From: Parelaphostrongylus tenuis
Taxonomy: Eukaryota; Nematoda; Chromadorea; Rhabditida; Metastrongylidae
DNA: 64,000 bases
Direction: 5' to 3'
Assembly: GCA_019055375.1 (NCBI GenBank)
Contig: JAHQIW010000052.1
Location: forward strand, 124,001 to 188,000
The translations under genes and the position numbers were made by a program. Below the pieces are notes generated by a model. That model saw nothing but the letters and a program-made list of their open reading frames with translations. It had not been told where the DNA came from and did no database searches. Position 1 is the first letter of the stretch. Each line of letters opens with the position of its first letter. Of this stretch, positions 22,630 through 34,641 are shown piece by piece.

Positions 22630-22760
22630 TAATTTGCTTTTGGTTCGCGTTTAACCCCTCTCCGCCAGTTGGAAACGCGTCACCTGGCCACGCGGCTAAC
22701 CGGTAAGAGATCCGTCTGAGAGGAAGATCTGTGGTGAGAGAGAACGAGGGACGTGAAGGA
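22630..22760 (-). repeat. possible tRNA-like repeat head
   Basis: On the minus strand GCGTGGCCAGGTGACG is A-box-like and lies in a GC-rich patch. The B box is not clear. Weak. Confidence 0.25.
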
Positions 22761-23211
22761 CCCCAAGAAACGTGGAATATACAGTGGACAAGCGAGAAAT
22801 ACCCGAGCTGCTTAAACATACGGGTCAGACTTGATCCCTTCATATGGAGGATGAGAGATCACTCAGTGTTACCAAGGGCATAATTTAACCAGTGTACTAC
22901 ACCTGCCCTTCTTTGGGATAATATCGAGAAAACACCAAAATGGGAGCGTAATCACGAGTACGAGACGTACCGTACTTCACTTGCGCTACTGCTGCGTTCT
23001 TTGAGCTTGCTTCGGATCTTCTTATATATGCAAGAATCCGATCGATCTTCCTAAGAAAATCTTAAGTCAAGTGTTTAAGAGCCCAATTATGATGATCATT
23101 CACATTAAACGCACCTGCAAATGAACTGGTGGAACAGGGAGCACTGGCCGTGGTCTTATTAAAGTTGGCAGCGTGATAGCATCTCCTAAAAACCACCGGG
23201 TTCTAACTTAC

Positions 23212-23279
23212 ATGCAGAACACAAAGTAAGCGAATTATACGATACAGCTTTACAATTGTGACGCTTCCACGCTTCGCTA
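23212..23279 (-). CDS. candidate internal exon
   Basis: Acceptor TTCTGAAATCAG and donor GCAT/GTAAGT bound 68 bases open in one frame: AKRGSVTIVKLYRIIRLLCV, then LH. It is hydrophobic and basic, possibly part of a membrane segment. No partner exons were found. Confidence 0.35.
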
Positions 23280-23364
23280 CTGATTTCAGAATAATAATTC
23301 ATACATTCATTCAGAGAGTTTCTTGAGACCTCGCCTCAAATTTCTATATGCTTTATGGCTACTT

Positions 23365-23640
23365 CTGAGCTCTGTATAAGGTTGTTATGGGCAGTTATAC
23401 AATGCAATACACGTGTCCCGGCCTTCCAGCCTCGTCACTTGCACGGTGCCCTTTTGTTCAGTCAGTTCCTCGATTTTTTGTGACTTTTATCACTTAACGG
23501 CGCGAGTAAAACATATGTCGTTGACTCTCTATGTGAGGAGTAGATCCCAGTGGAATTGACTTAACGAAAGCACCGTGCAACTGACGAGGTTAGAAGGCCG
23601 AAACACGTGTATAAGTACCCATAACAAACCTTATGCATGG
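23365..23640. repeat. fold-back element (CACGTG family, variant)
   Basis: The left arm CAATACACGTGTCCCGGCCT and GCCTCGTCACTTGCACGGTG is mirrored at the right by GCACCGTGCAACTGACGAGG and AGAAGGCCGAAACACGTGTA. The spacer is about 90 bases. Confidence 0.7.
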
Positions 23641-23799
23641 CTGGAGAACAACTATATAGTATTAGTCCAATTTCAGGATAACTACAGATTGTCAGAGCGA
23701 CGGAATTTCATGTATCTGTTTATTGAGCACTTCACTTTCACACATCATTTTTTCACGCCAATTACGACAAGTAATTTTACCACGATTACCGCTTGAATA

Positions 23800-24630
23800 T
23801 TCTTTGATTTACATATATTTTTTTACAGAACATAACAACTAAACGTTCTTCCCCAGCATGCACTTCTGCCTTTCCATAAGGGGTTTTCTGAGTGTCGACC
23901 TATGATATATAGCTAACTGTACAACGAGGGTTTCATCCTCCGAAACAGTCTCTCAAGTCGAGATTGAGTCCGATAATTCCATTGAGAAAAGTGAAATAAT
24001 GCCAGCAATCATTGCCGTCCTGGTATTGAACAGATCTCTAGATAACAAATTCCTTCTGATCGGCAACCTACTGCACTGAAGATGCGATAGATGATGCTAT
24101 CGTGTTACCTACTGAACTCCTTGAAATGATAATCAGCTCAATTAGTAAGAGCCAACCTCAGAACCACGCAAACTGAACGCTCCTGTCCATTAATTCTGAA
24201 AATAAGACACCGGTAAAAAGCGATCCAATCTGAGGTTTTAAGATTGTGATGGAATAGCGATCACTATCAACAACACAATAGCAATATTTTATTTCCACAA
24301 TGTTCTTGTGGTGCATGCCGAGTTGAACTCAGTGTGCCAACATTACAGAGACATAGAGCAGAAAATCTGACGCATGCGAAAAAGAAGGTATTCTCCATTC
24401 AGGAAGAAAAAAGTATACCGCAGAGATTGGCGCAGGCTACGTTGAACACCCATCCTATGTGACCCATCCACCTCGTCACACATAAGATGATATTACCTTA
24501 GGAAGTCAATCTCTAGCTTCAACATCGGCATTGAAAAAAGAACCATTGTCGCCTTTATAACCTCTATACCTAAAAATAAATATTAGTAAGGTTCCATTGT
24601 CTAAGTGAAGTTAATTACCGTACAAGAAAG
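23800..24630. other. no supported feature
   Basis: Mixed AT-rich sequence without long frames, repeat arms or paired splice signals. Confidence 0.35.
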
Positions 24631-24889
24631 TTTTTCTTGATTGTGAAAGTTGCCCAACAGTACGAAACGTTAAAGGCTCGATCACATTCGCACATATACT
24701 CGCATAAATGGTGTCTAATTGGCATTTCCGAAAATCCATTACTATGTATACGTTATTTTACATCACTGTTTTCCTTAAAACATCAGAGTCAGTGGGCTGG
24801 AAAAGAGTACCTGCCAACTTTGTCTCTTTCTCTTCTTGAAAGAAAGAAGAAAAAGTAGTGACGGAAATATTATAAGCGAGATCTCGTAG

Positions 24890-25075
24890 ATGTCTTACTG
24901 GCAAGTTTGGGAAGGCACGACTGAAGACTGCCACTTGCTTTCCAAAGAACTCAAAAATCGTACCAAGTCAACAACAGTGCATTTACCAAGAAACAATTTG
25001 AACCAAATTGTTATCACCATTGAGAAGTTACTTGATAATGGAAGAAAAATGAACCATAATTCTATTGCAGTATAA
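24890..25075 (+). CDS. ATG-started exon candidate
   Basis: Acceptor-like CTCGTAG precedes ATG; 61 codons follow (MSYWQVWEGTTEDCHLLSKE, later LNQIVITIEKLLDNG). A donor GCA/GTATAA lies at the very end in phase 0. The composition is coding-like. The next phase-0 acceptor (ACATCAG at 25344) opens a second frame that overlaps the gene starting at 25364, so this could be a separate transcript, or an alternative first exon of that gene if another splice exists. Confidence 0.45.
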   Translation: MSYWQVWEGTTEDCHLLSKELKNRTKSTTVHLPRNNLNQIVITIEKLLDNGRKMNHNSIAV

Positions 25076-25363
25076 TTGACACCACTAACTATAAGTGACC
25101 AGTGCTGCAGATTTTTGCAGGAAGTTTCACGTTGAGAACGGCAAAAAGTCGTTAGAAGCAGCTTAGAAAAAAGCTAGGGAGAAGCAATGTTATCGGGACC
25201 TGTGTGAAAATAAGATATTATATCCCACAATATAACATGGTGAATGAGGTAAAGATTTGTTCCACCTTCTGGAGAGTACCAATAAAGCAATGACGTAACA
25301 GGCGTAACGAAACTAGAAGAACGGTAAGGCTGCTCATACATCAGAAGGAAACTCATATAACCT

Positions 25364-26194
25364 ATGGAACTTCAAAAAAAACTTGTGGACATGAGCATGT
25401 CAAACAGTGGTTTCCTGATAGCACAAACCGTTGCATACTACAAGTATCTGAGGAGCTTCATGAATGTAAAAAATGATGTGAAGAAGGAGATGCAGATTAT
25501 TGCGCGGTAAGCGTGCCGTCCCCCTAGTTCTCCCGCTATCCGAGTATGCAACAGAAACGGGGATTTACACTTACGGCCGGAAAATAATTCACCCATCCTT
25601 ATTCCTATGCCATGTGGAATAATGATTAGCTTAACTAGGAAGATTAGGAGCTAAGATCATCATAAACAATGCCATCTTTGAGAATCAGGAGCGTACATAT
25701 TCAAAGAGAATCTCAGATTAACTGACCGTATGTTTACACCAGATGAAAATAGCGGCACTGGAATGCATTCCAACACGATATAAGCGTCTGCTAGGACGAT
25801 CATCCAAATAATGTGGAAACATGTTTGTGGCCATCTTGAACCAGTGTCACTCACAACTGGAAAGGGCTTATGGATCATGGAATGAGCCTCGCGGGGGCTA
25901 TCATGCTCGATGGAGCCCTCCAGCACGACAGCAATTTCAGCACAAACACTAATAGAAAATTAGCGGCACTGCTGAAGAAGGCAGAGCTTTCAAACATCCA
26001 GGTATGGGGATCAAGCTTCATGTTCATTATTTTTCCATTTTCTTGCAAAACCCATCATCACATTTTACTGCGTGGATCTCGATATTTCTTGCATTTAATT
26101 TGCTTTCTAATATTTATCCTCCACAAAGGTCCTCGAATACTTCGCGTATTATATGGGCTCCCTTGAGTATCGCGCTCATTTCATGAAAGTGTAG
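25364..26194 (+). CDS. three-exon gene, about 121 residues, product unknown
   Basis: Exon 1 (25364-25506) begins at ATG with an in-frame TAA just upstream. It reads MSNSGFLIAQTVAYYKYLRS, then a basic helix, and ends CGCG/GTAAGC in phase 2. Exon 2 (25845-26001, acceptor TTGAACCAG) supplies one base to complete the Arg codon, reads HNWKGLMDHGMSLAGAIMLD and ends ATCCAG/GTATGG in phase 0. Exon 3 (26129-26194, acceptor CTCCACAAAG) reads VLEYFAYYMGSLEYRAHFMK to a stop. All phases agree and all exons have coding-like composition, so this is one of the best complete models in the window. It has no signal peptide and the protein is predicted mostly helical. No family was recognised. No canonical AATAAA was found close behind the stop. 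Confidence 0.65.
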
Positions 26195-26199
26195 AATAC

Positions 26200-27030
26200 T
26201 GGTCGAAGCTATTCTTCTTGCAGAGTTAGCTGTTGCGCAAGTCGAACTAACGCGTTCAGTAAGGTGTTCGCTGATTGATTGCAAGTGAGTTTTGAAAAGG
26301 GGATTGAACCGAACCAGCGCCTTGTCATCACCTCAATTCGTGATACAACGATCACTAATTACTGCTCCACCCCACTCCCCCACATCGCACTAATTCATGA
26401 TAGAAGGTCAGTTGTTCTTACGACTCCTAAGAAATTTTTATTTTCTACCTCAACAACTGATACGCTCTTACTGTATGTAACGTTTTGGCTTATGTTTTGA
26501 GTATCTACGAATAGCATAGACGACTGGTTCTCCCTGAAATCTTCTACAGAGAGAACTACAATCATACGTGAATGATATGACTGTTTGTGGGATTATAGGT
26601 ACCAAAAAACTGTAGAAACCAGAATTAGGACCTTATTGCAGCTAGATACTTTCATTTGATGAGAAAACAAAAAAAAGAGAAGGAATGACTCGGTCACTTA
26701 ACTTCATTTGGGAAAAACATGTTTGCTGTTTCAATTGCAACATAGTTTCTCTTACAAGCTTTTTCAGAGAACACATTGGTTACGATTGTATTACATGTCT
26801 TAATCATTCCCTATACTCTCAGATTGTGCAGAGCCTATTTCCATGTCCTTATTTCCTTATCCTCCACCATGTTCAGTCCATATACAGCTAAAGTAGCCGA
26901 AGAAGGACATGAAGTATTCCAAAAAAGATCTCTGTGGAGAACGAATGAGAGCAAACGAATCGATGGCAAGGATACCGGGATCCGCACAATTTAATTATGA
27001 TTACGGATTATGCACATTGAATAAGTAATA
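26200..27030. other. no supported gene
   Basis: Several plus-strand frames of 60-73 codons lack splice support. No repeat arms recognised. Confidence 0.3.
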
Positions 27031-27133
27031 TTAAATCTTATCAAAACTCCTTAAAATTATTCTTTCCAAGTTTCACACAGTCGCCGTAGTAGTGATTACT
27101 TGAATGAGACCAATAAACTACCTTGAAAATTGT

Positions 27134-27189
27134 TCTAGAGATGCATATTCTAAATTTTGTTCGATTAGCAAATGAATCCTGCAAGTTGG
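27134..27189 (-). CDS. candidate small exon in a membrane-like frame
   Basis: Acceptor CCAACTTGCAG and donor CAAG/GTAGTT enclose FANRTKFRICISRTIFK. The surrounding 100-codon minus-strand frame (27041-27343) contains hydrophobic runs such as VFFCLVSFTYVAIVLAKVIL that could be membrane segments. Weak without partners. Confidence 0.3.
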
Positions 27190-27359
27190 TTTGAAAAGCT
27201 TTTAAGATGACTTTTGCTAACACTATGGCAACATAGGTAAATGAAACGAGGCAAAAGAAAACCTTATCTAACGATAATGTGACTATGACTCTAACAAATG
27301 ACGAGAAGTACTTACTAAATAAGGAAAACCCCCACATAAACAAAAAGACGATTACCGTT

Positions 27360-28480
27360 GAAATGGTGCGATCGTGGACGCGTATACGGTGAGAAAGCGG
27401 ACTTCTCAGATGCTTCTATGCCACCGCGCATTCTGAAATGAAAGCTCTCATTGCTTTTGAACACTATGAGTATATATTATTCTGAGCCACAACCCAAAAG
27501 ATTGAGTGGTTGTGAAGGAACGACTAGGACAAATTTAGCTCCGAAGAGTTACGAAACGTTGAAAGTTTTTCAATCAGCCTTGTGTTAACTTCCAACGGAA
27601 GTTTCAATTAAAGTCTAACTACACTGCCTATTCTCACTAGCAACTGATCGTGAATTCGCCGATATCAGCAACTCTTTTCACCGGAATCGCGTCGAGATGC
27701 GGCGTATGATTACAAGCACATGCATACTGTTTGATTGGAAAAGTGCATTCAAGCGTATATCGCTAAGTCTCGAACCGGTTGTGATTGTACTGCAACTAAT
27801 AAGATAAGAAAGATAAAGCGACTGACGTTGATCAACCTCTGTTGTATGCTCCTTATATTTGAATCCATTAAGCACCAAATACTTGACTGAATGCATATTT
27901 GGCTTGGTCAATGAATTACTTGGCATTTCAACTTGTCATGCTGATGTTTCCACCGCCTCAGACAAGTCTGACACGAGTTTTCAGACCCTAGAGTATAGAT
28001 TTGAAAAAGAAAAGGATTTGTTTTGCCAGTGGCGCCGTATCGGACCAACCACGACGAGTGTATCACAGAGTGTTCTAAGCATTGCGCTTCAAGGACATTC
28101 ATTGATATGATCCCTCACTATTACGAATCATTAAGAGAAACATTTTGATTGATCAACACCGCTTTTTTGGTGAGCAGATAGGAGGCTGCTCACAAGCGAG
28201 ATTTCTTGAATACATCATTGGCTAGTGCTTCAGCGGCTTCGCCTTCTTCACAGCGCAACCTATTCATTCAAACACTATGAAAACCTCAGTAGAAAAAAAG
28301 CAGACATGAATTTTTATGTAGATAAAGCTTACGCAGATTAAAATTTTTATATAATAAGTTTTTCTGCGGACCCACGAAGGTTTCTGGCTGAGTAGTTTGT
28401 GTGTCAATATGACCTTTCAAGGTTCTGAGGAAAGCGAATCGGTTGCAATGTCATCTGATATGCATTGGTTAATCGGTTCT
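27360..28480. other. no supported gene
   Basis: Overlapping frames on both strands at 27.7-28.1 kb lack paired splice signals. No repeat arms seen. Confidence 0.3.
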
Positions 28481-28499
28481 TTTCCGTTGGACGGAACAA

Positions 28500-29175
28500 A
28501 ATGAAGAAATCACCTTCTTCGTTGAGCAAGATATTTCCGTAAGAGTGTCAATAATAGTTCAAAAGCCTAAATCTATGGCTACTACAATACCTAAACGTTT
28601 CTTGTGAAAGCCTTTCTTAGCTCTGTAGTAAACAGAAAATATGTGAGTTTCACATTCGCGTATTTCTCTCAATACAGAAATTTTTCCTCAAATTATTAAA
28701 GACCATTAGATAGTGGATGTTTCGGCAATTCCAACGCTGTGCTCGCTGCTACCAAAGACCGTTTCTATGCAGTGTAGCAGGAGAAATAAGAGTGGGTTTC
28801 ACATAAGCGACACATTTGCTTATCGGCCAGTGTATGTGGGCTGTGGATGGACGTGGCTCGATACGGTGTTCCGCGTCCAGTTTTTGCTATTTAATTTGGA
28901 ATTCTTTTCCGCTTCAAGAGTAACTCTAGATAAAATGCATGACTCCCATATTACAACCTCTTCTACACGTTCATATGCCTTTCGTGCTTCCAGCGAAGTA
29001 ATAGTGAAAGCGCACTGCCGGTGTAAAACATGAACTGATTTTGAATTTTACAGCGTTATAAAAGGGTCCTTTCGAAAAAGCTATTGCGCAGTGCAGTAGC
29101 CAAAGATTTGTGCTTCTCCGAGACTATTGAAACTCTTATGAAAACTCCTTGTCCAGTTGATATGGATCGTTTTCT
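28500..29175. repeat. fold-back element, CTCATTTGCTGG family, diverged
   Basis: The left arm (AGATATTTCCGTAAGAGTGT, GGCTACTACA) and right arm (TTTACAGCGTTATAAAAGGG, CAGTGCAGTAGCC, CTTATGAAAACTCCTTGTCC) match the corresponding positions of the copies at 10.4-11.0 and 57.4-58.2 kb. The open frames inside it (28713-29033, 29084-29338) lie in repeat sequence and are not called genes. Confidence 0.55.
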
Positions 29176-29567
29176 TCATCACGTGCTGTCTGACGGAAAA
29201 GTACTGGATAATCGTGATGTTAACACTTCGTGCCTATCTCTCAGAAAAGCAGTAAATTATTGTTACGCAGAATCTGGCAAAAGGTCTGTTTTAGGAGTTA
29301 CTTCAAAGAAGGGCATAATTTTTGTCAATATGTGGTGACACAGGGTACAAATTACGGATGCAAATCAATGTGGAGAGTTCTGACCAGTAAAACTGACAAC
29401 ATTTTTGAGTCTTTTATTTCGATTTGTAGCACAAGATTGCAAAGGGATTTGCGAAGAAATATATTTTAATCCATATCACATGTAGCAAAAAATTTACACG
29501 ATCCATGTACGAAAACGATTTGCGATCCTACGACATAGATAGTTTGAAGCGAACAGAATGAAGATTG

Positions 29568-30000
29568 ATCTCTTCATTATTATTTAAGCCAACATGTCAT
29601 GTGGTCTGGTGAGAGCTCTTGTACAGCCCGATACACGTGTTTCGACCTTACAGACTCGTCAGTCGGGCAGAGCCCGTCGTCTTTCAATCTTTTTCAGCCA
29701 ATCCTCTGTGGGAGGTCCAGTCCCCGCACTAAGAGGTGTTGAAGACGAAGGCTTAACACTGTAAGTCAAGTGAAAATATCACCAAACCTACAGTGTTGAA
29801 CACTCGATTGCTCTTTGGCTGGTACTTTTTATCATATTACACCTTTATTTCGAGTGTTTTATTAAGGCAAAAAAGATTGAAAGCCGACGGGTTCCGCCCG
29901 ACTGACGAAACTGTAAGGTTGAAACACGTGTAACGAGCTATACAAGAGAGCATTACCAGACCACATGACAAGGTGGCTCAAATAATAATGAATAGATCTA
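29568..30000. repeat. long fold-back element (CACGTG family), second copy
   Basis: Arms GATCTCTTCATTATTATTTA, GCCAACATGTCATGTGGTCT and TTTCGACCTTACAGACTCGT, CAGTCGGGCAG are mirrored by CGACTGACGAAACTGTAAGG, TTGAAACACGTGTAACG and AGACCACATGACAAGGTGGC. Same architecture as 17778-18213, with a different centre. Confidence 0.8.
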
Positions 30001-30004
30001 TTGA

Positions 30005-31460
30005 AATTTGAGCGCGGTTCAAATGAAACAGTTGAAATAAAGGTATAGTAGAATGAAGATAATTTTTGAATCGCAACACCTGGTTTATCAAAATAATCTC
30101 TGGAATAATTGATTGAAAAAATGGTAGTTACTTTAGACTTGACTCCACAGCAAGGGCAACCAAGTTGATGAGTTTGACAATTCTCTCACAGAATCCGGCA
30201 AACAGTTAACGTACGCAATTGCCAGAAAAGCGCTACGATGTCTTAGTGCGTACCTACTCATAAAAATACTAATAAAGGATTTCTACGAAAAGTCAAATGG
30301 GATTTTCGCCATTTCTGGGGGCACTGAATCTACTGAGAAAATCTCTACGAAACAGAGAAGACGAGAGTTTGTTAGTGGTTGTTCAAATTTTTCAATGATG
30401 AGCGGGATGAACCCTTTCGAAGGACAGCATAATTGATATGGCCAATGGCGCGCGATTTTGTTCTTGAACAAAGATGTTTTCTTCGATTCGCGCAACACTT
30501 TAGGTCTATTGCAATACTAGGATATAAAATGGTTTTCTTTACAATACAGTGTACTTTTTGCGCACATACAACTTCTAGTGCAAAGGAAAGTCCAGTCCGA
30601 ATGTTTAACGTAATTTTATTTTCGCTCTCACAGTGTGCTATGAAAACCCTTTCGAGAATTAGTTTTAGTCGAACTCGCCGAATTTCTTTGATTCAAATCA
30701 TTGATTCGAATGGCTATCGAATAAGCTTAGTGTAGTCCAATGAAGAGCGGATCGTACACTAAGCTGAGCAAATAAGGTAAATCGAGTGTCAAATATAATT
30801 CTATTTTCGTTGCAACAGCGCACTACATAGGCATTTGCAAAAACTGAGCAAAGTGTCGGAGTGTCCGAGATTTAGCTTCCGTATAATCATTTCAATTCTA
30901 GATGAAAACTTTGTTCAGCGAGAAAAGATAAGCCTCAGATAAAATAGACGTTGTTACGGAGAGGTGTGGGCGTTGATGCAGGTTGGACACTGGCTTTTGT
31001 TTTCCGTAAACTTTCATGTAAAGTAGGTAGGTATACTGTGGATGCTCGAGTCAAAATTCAAGGATAACATTGAGTTTACGATGAAAGATTGCATAGGCCA
31101 GCTCCTAGGCAGTTACATTTATAATTCATAAAAAAATCTACAAGGAAAGAAAAGCTCAAACTTTGAAGTACTTCGTGGGTTTGAATTGGTGATAGTTTGT
31201 CACATTAGAGTCAGGCACTCAGAATTTAAATGATTTTTAATCATAATTTAGCAGTATCCTCCTCTAGTGGACTAGTTGCATAGTTATTGGACCACTGTCT
31301 GAAGATTCCACGCGTTACAAAGTTCCGTCTACAGGCTGATTTTTCTCCATAGAAAGCAATATTGTTAGAACAAATAAAAAATATTTGTAGAGAGTTGGGG
31401 ATTATGCATGTGAATCAGAATAAGCTCGTTATTTTTATGAATGTAGAAAATTCTAAATGA
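30005..31460. other. no supported gene
   Basis: A 100-codon plus-strand frame at 30433-30735 has no splice signals. The remainder is AT-rich. Confidence 0.3.
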
Positions 31461-31464
31461 TTAC

Positions 31465-32273
31465 CGAAGGGCTATGAGCTTTTTTATTAGAAAGAAAACG
31501 ACGACGATCACTAAGACAAAGAAGGAGCAGAACAAGATTGCGACGAGAACTATACGAATAGATTATGAAGAAAACCGGTCTGCACTAGTTCGAACCTAGT
31601 GGTAAAGCTACTATAGGAGTCGATTTGAACCATAAAAGTTGTAACAATCTTCTCAAAAAATTCCTTCAAAGTAGCGAAAAAAAAATCATCAGACAATCTC
31701 TCAATTTCTGGTAGGTCATGCAGCTTTACCACTTCTTGTATTGCATAACTGATCTGAGTGACTAGTTGTATAATGCAGGGCACCTATGAACACTGCACTG
31801 CACACTCCCTCACCCAGCAAGCTGACGATAAATTACTGGAGAGTTTTGATTGTACAGAATATGAGATTTGTCCTCTATGGATGCTTTATAACGTGGCACA
31901 AGCAATAAGTCAGCGTTATGAGTACCGTAAAGGAAACTAGAATCGTCTCGTCGAAGTTCTTACGCTGACACAACTCTTCCACAGCACCCTTCATTTGATA
32001 ATAATGGGAGACATTGCTTGAAATGTATGCCTTGAAACACGAATGCTTAGCGTAGGTCGCCGCGGCCAAGTGGTTGTGATGCTCGTTGCAGCGCGTGTGG
32101 TACCGAACCCCACTCGCCAACACTCTGTGCCAGTCAACAACGAAAGCTCTATGGAACGCCACACTAGGCTATTTTCGAGGTTGCAATCAGACGAGCTATT
32201 CAGTATTCTGCGACGTTTAAGGAGGAGACGAAGAAATGTTGTACGTATTGGGATTCGCACAGTGAAAAGAACA
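31465..32273 (-). CDS. multi-exon gene for a membrane-anchored protein (partial)
   Basis: Four minus-strand exons have fully agreeing phases: 32165-32273 (acceptor GGTCTTCACAG; basic, PIRTTFLRLLLKRRRILNSS), 31926-32030 (MKGAVEELCQRKNFDETILV, donor TTTACG/GTACTC), 31612-31753 (acceptor TAGTCACTCAG; HDLPEIERLSDDFFFATLKE) and 31465-31549. The last encodes a long uninterrupted hydrophobic helix, VAILFCSFFVLVIVVVFFLI, followed by KK. That is the form of a single membrane-spanning segment with positive residues on its cytoplasmic side. The acceptor of the second exon (TGTTTCAAG) is not ideal. The intron between the first two exons holds a tRNA-like repeat. The gene continues at both ends. The family is unknown. 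Confidence 0.55.
32045..32160 (+). repeat. tRNA-like repeat within an intron
   Basis: GTCGCCGCGGCCAAGTGGTT has an A-box-like core (CGGCCAAGTGG). GGTACCGAACCCC about 35 bases later sits where a B box would be. It lies in the intron of the minus-strand gene, on the opposite strand. It could be a decayed SINE. Confidence 0.4.
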
Positions 32274-32409
32274 CTGTGAAGACCGAAACCAAAGTGCTAA
32301 GTGTCTTAAACTTTGCGTTTAAACCAAAAAAGTTCCGGCGTAGTTTCATAGTTCTTCCCCAGTACACTGTCCTGCTAGTTTTCCACAGGAACAAAGTCAA
32401 TAGAGGATG

Positions 32410-33060
32410 ACAACCAGTTGTTTATGACAAAGGAATATTTGAAGGAAGAGCATACTCTTCAAGAGTGTTGATTAGCTTGCTGACGAATCATGTGGTTTTA
32501 ACCAAGCCCATTATAATATTGCCACTCCGAACTCTCATTTAGGATCAACAGAGATAATCAGTACCTTTTATGCTGACCAGCTCAGTGTGTATTATTAATA
32601 TCAACACAACACTACCATACTAAATAATATGACAATAATACCAATATGTTCTCATTACCGATGCCTCCTTGTTTCAATTAGCTGGAGAATTTTTTCGACT
32701 TAAATTACCATGAGGCAACGGCGTGATTCACCCCTTCAAAGAGTGCCGCACTAAATAAAAGTTCTAGAAGGCAGCTACTAAAAATTTGACAAACAGGACT
32801 GAAACAAAGTCATTTCCAAGAGCAAGCAAAGAAGACAGCTGATATCGGAAGCCGCCGTTCCTTCAACTACGAGGGCACCGATCACTATTAATTTTCTCTG
32901 TAATTAAGCTATTTTCGCGCGATTGTATGAAAAGGTTATTCGGCCAACGTTTCAACGTGTTCGTCTTCTCACAGCCAATGATTCGAGTCGATTGTCCACA
33001 ATCGTTCGTCTTCGTTGTTGGATTTCTCCTATTTTGTCGTTTGAGCGAATCCCTTGATTA
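32410..33060. other. no gene; part of a dispersed repeat
   Basis: Contains the GGTTATTCGGCCAACGTTTC segment shared with 19.6 kb. Otherwise AT-rich and unassigned. Confidence 0.35.
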
Positions 33061-33103
33061 TAGCACAGTAAATTCATCACTGTAAAGCCGCGTTGATTCC
33101 AAT

Positions 33104-33392
33104 TTGAAATTCGATTTCGCTGCCCGCGTAAAACATAGTTCGAGACAGACTAATGGAAACTTTGCTTCCTCCCATTCCTATAACTACATTCACTTGGTGG
33201 TCGATAGAAGTGAAACAATCCGGCGGCCGAGAATGAACTTTACACTCCCGAATCACGCTGACGGATTTTTGAACGTCACTTTAGTGCAGTTTTCGTCAGA
33301 AGTGTGCACAAAAAATTTAACGATAATGAGGCCAGTGAGTATCTCCTATAAATCCTACCGAACAGATTGATGATTACGATCTCGGAGGATAA
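33104..33392 (+). CDS. exon(s) of a probable extracellular protein, 3' end
   Basis: The open frame runs to a strong donor AGGCCA/GTGAGT at 33334, in phase 0. It contains SHSYNYIHLVVDRSETIRRP and three N-glycosylation sequons (NFT, NVT, NLT), which suggests a secreted or ectodomain segment. A phase-matching acceptor (CCTACCGAACAG) follows only 31 bases later and would give a terminal IDDYDLGG and stop, but that intron is unusually short. The exon start is uncertain: the frame is open from about 33087. Confidence 0.45.
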
Positions 33393-33399
33393 ATAAGGA

Positions 33400-34630
33400 A
33401 ATCTTTTGATGAGATCAGTGGTGACTGTAGCGCATCATCACCCTTGAATCTTTGAATGCCTTTCAATGCTTCTGTAGGAATGTACAGGCAGAACGAGTAC
33501 GCTTTTGTGACTATAGATGGTTGATATTTGAAGTTCGATTATGACACAGATGTACAAATGTCGCTCAAGGAATAGCCTACTGCTGAACGGACATCTAACG
33601 AATACTCTGGAAGATTCAGTGAACTCTGCATTCATATAGGAACACTTTAACTTTCATCGTTGAAGCGTTATAAGTCCACCGTATGAAATTTTCTTCTAAA
33701 TCCTCATGCTATTGCTAAGAGCTCGGTTTAGAATGCTGTTAGGGTACATCCAATTCGTTAATAAAGCGAAATATATTAGACGAGACAAATTGTAGGAGGC
33801 CAATCTAGTGACTGATACTATCAAACGAAAACGAAGCAGGACATGAAGCTGACACAAGGTTGATAATGAATTTTTGAGTGATAATTTGAAATCCGAAATA
33901 AGTTCATGATAGGCAACCATCTGGACGACAATTGCGCGAGAGAGAAACGAATAAAAGGACGCTGGGGCTCGACTTACCGGAAAGACGGTTCGTCCATTTA
34001 GTCAGGTGAGTAATCTTAAAATCTGATTTAGATGAAAGACAGTTTTAAATCATTATTTTTCGCTGTGCTAGCTAACGTCATTCCGCCTGGTACAGGATGG
34101 ATGTCGACATAAAGATAAATTGCTATCAATCGACATTCAGTATCAGGTCGTGTAAAAAGGAGGCCGCTAAATGAGGTCAATTCCTTCGAACGGGCTCCAT
34201 TGAAGAAAATCTAACTCGAGTGACACAAAGACCATCACACGAGAGCGCAATATTGTGGGCAACTGACTAGAATTATTAGTTATAAAGCAGGCGAAGATAT
34301 CGAGACGTTAGTTGAATTTAAAAAAATATTCTCAACCATATGTAAGACGAAAAACCCCAAAAAACATATTGATTATTCTCCTCAAGGTTGGATGAAATTC
34401 GATTCAAAAAATTAGCTTATAAAGTTCTTGCAGACACGACTGATTGATAACTCTCTCGCTCTAATCCAACTGATAGTCTCATCCACTCAACGTTTTCCAC
34501 ATATGAAGAACACGTTATGGATTCAGTTATTCGAACTGCGCAATAGAGACGGATATATATATAATAATATATTTATATTTATCGAATATAGTATAATTTA
34601 TGAAAAATTAGGCAATAAGAGATGTTTCGC
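33400..34630. other. no confident gene
   Basis: Donor-like sites occur on both strands near 33977 (minus, CCG/GTAAGT) and 34005 (plus, CAG/GTGAGT), with no matching acceptors found. Confidence 0.3.
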
Positions 34631-34641
34631 GCTTTAGGTAT

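Noticed and set aside
25506..25570. RTE-like reading VLPLSEYATET in the first intron of the 25.4 kb gene
   Set aside because: Only about ten residues resemble the RTE PALTYAAET block, with no neighbouring blocks.
28713..29338. Two long plus-strand frames (106 and 84 codons)
   Set aside because: They sit inside the fold-back element and the equivalent positions in sister copies are not open.
31590..31640. T-arm-like CTAGGTTCGAACTAG on the minus strand
   Set aside because: No tRNA 5' half precedes it; it falls in an intron or exon edge of the gene at 31.5-32.3 kb.
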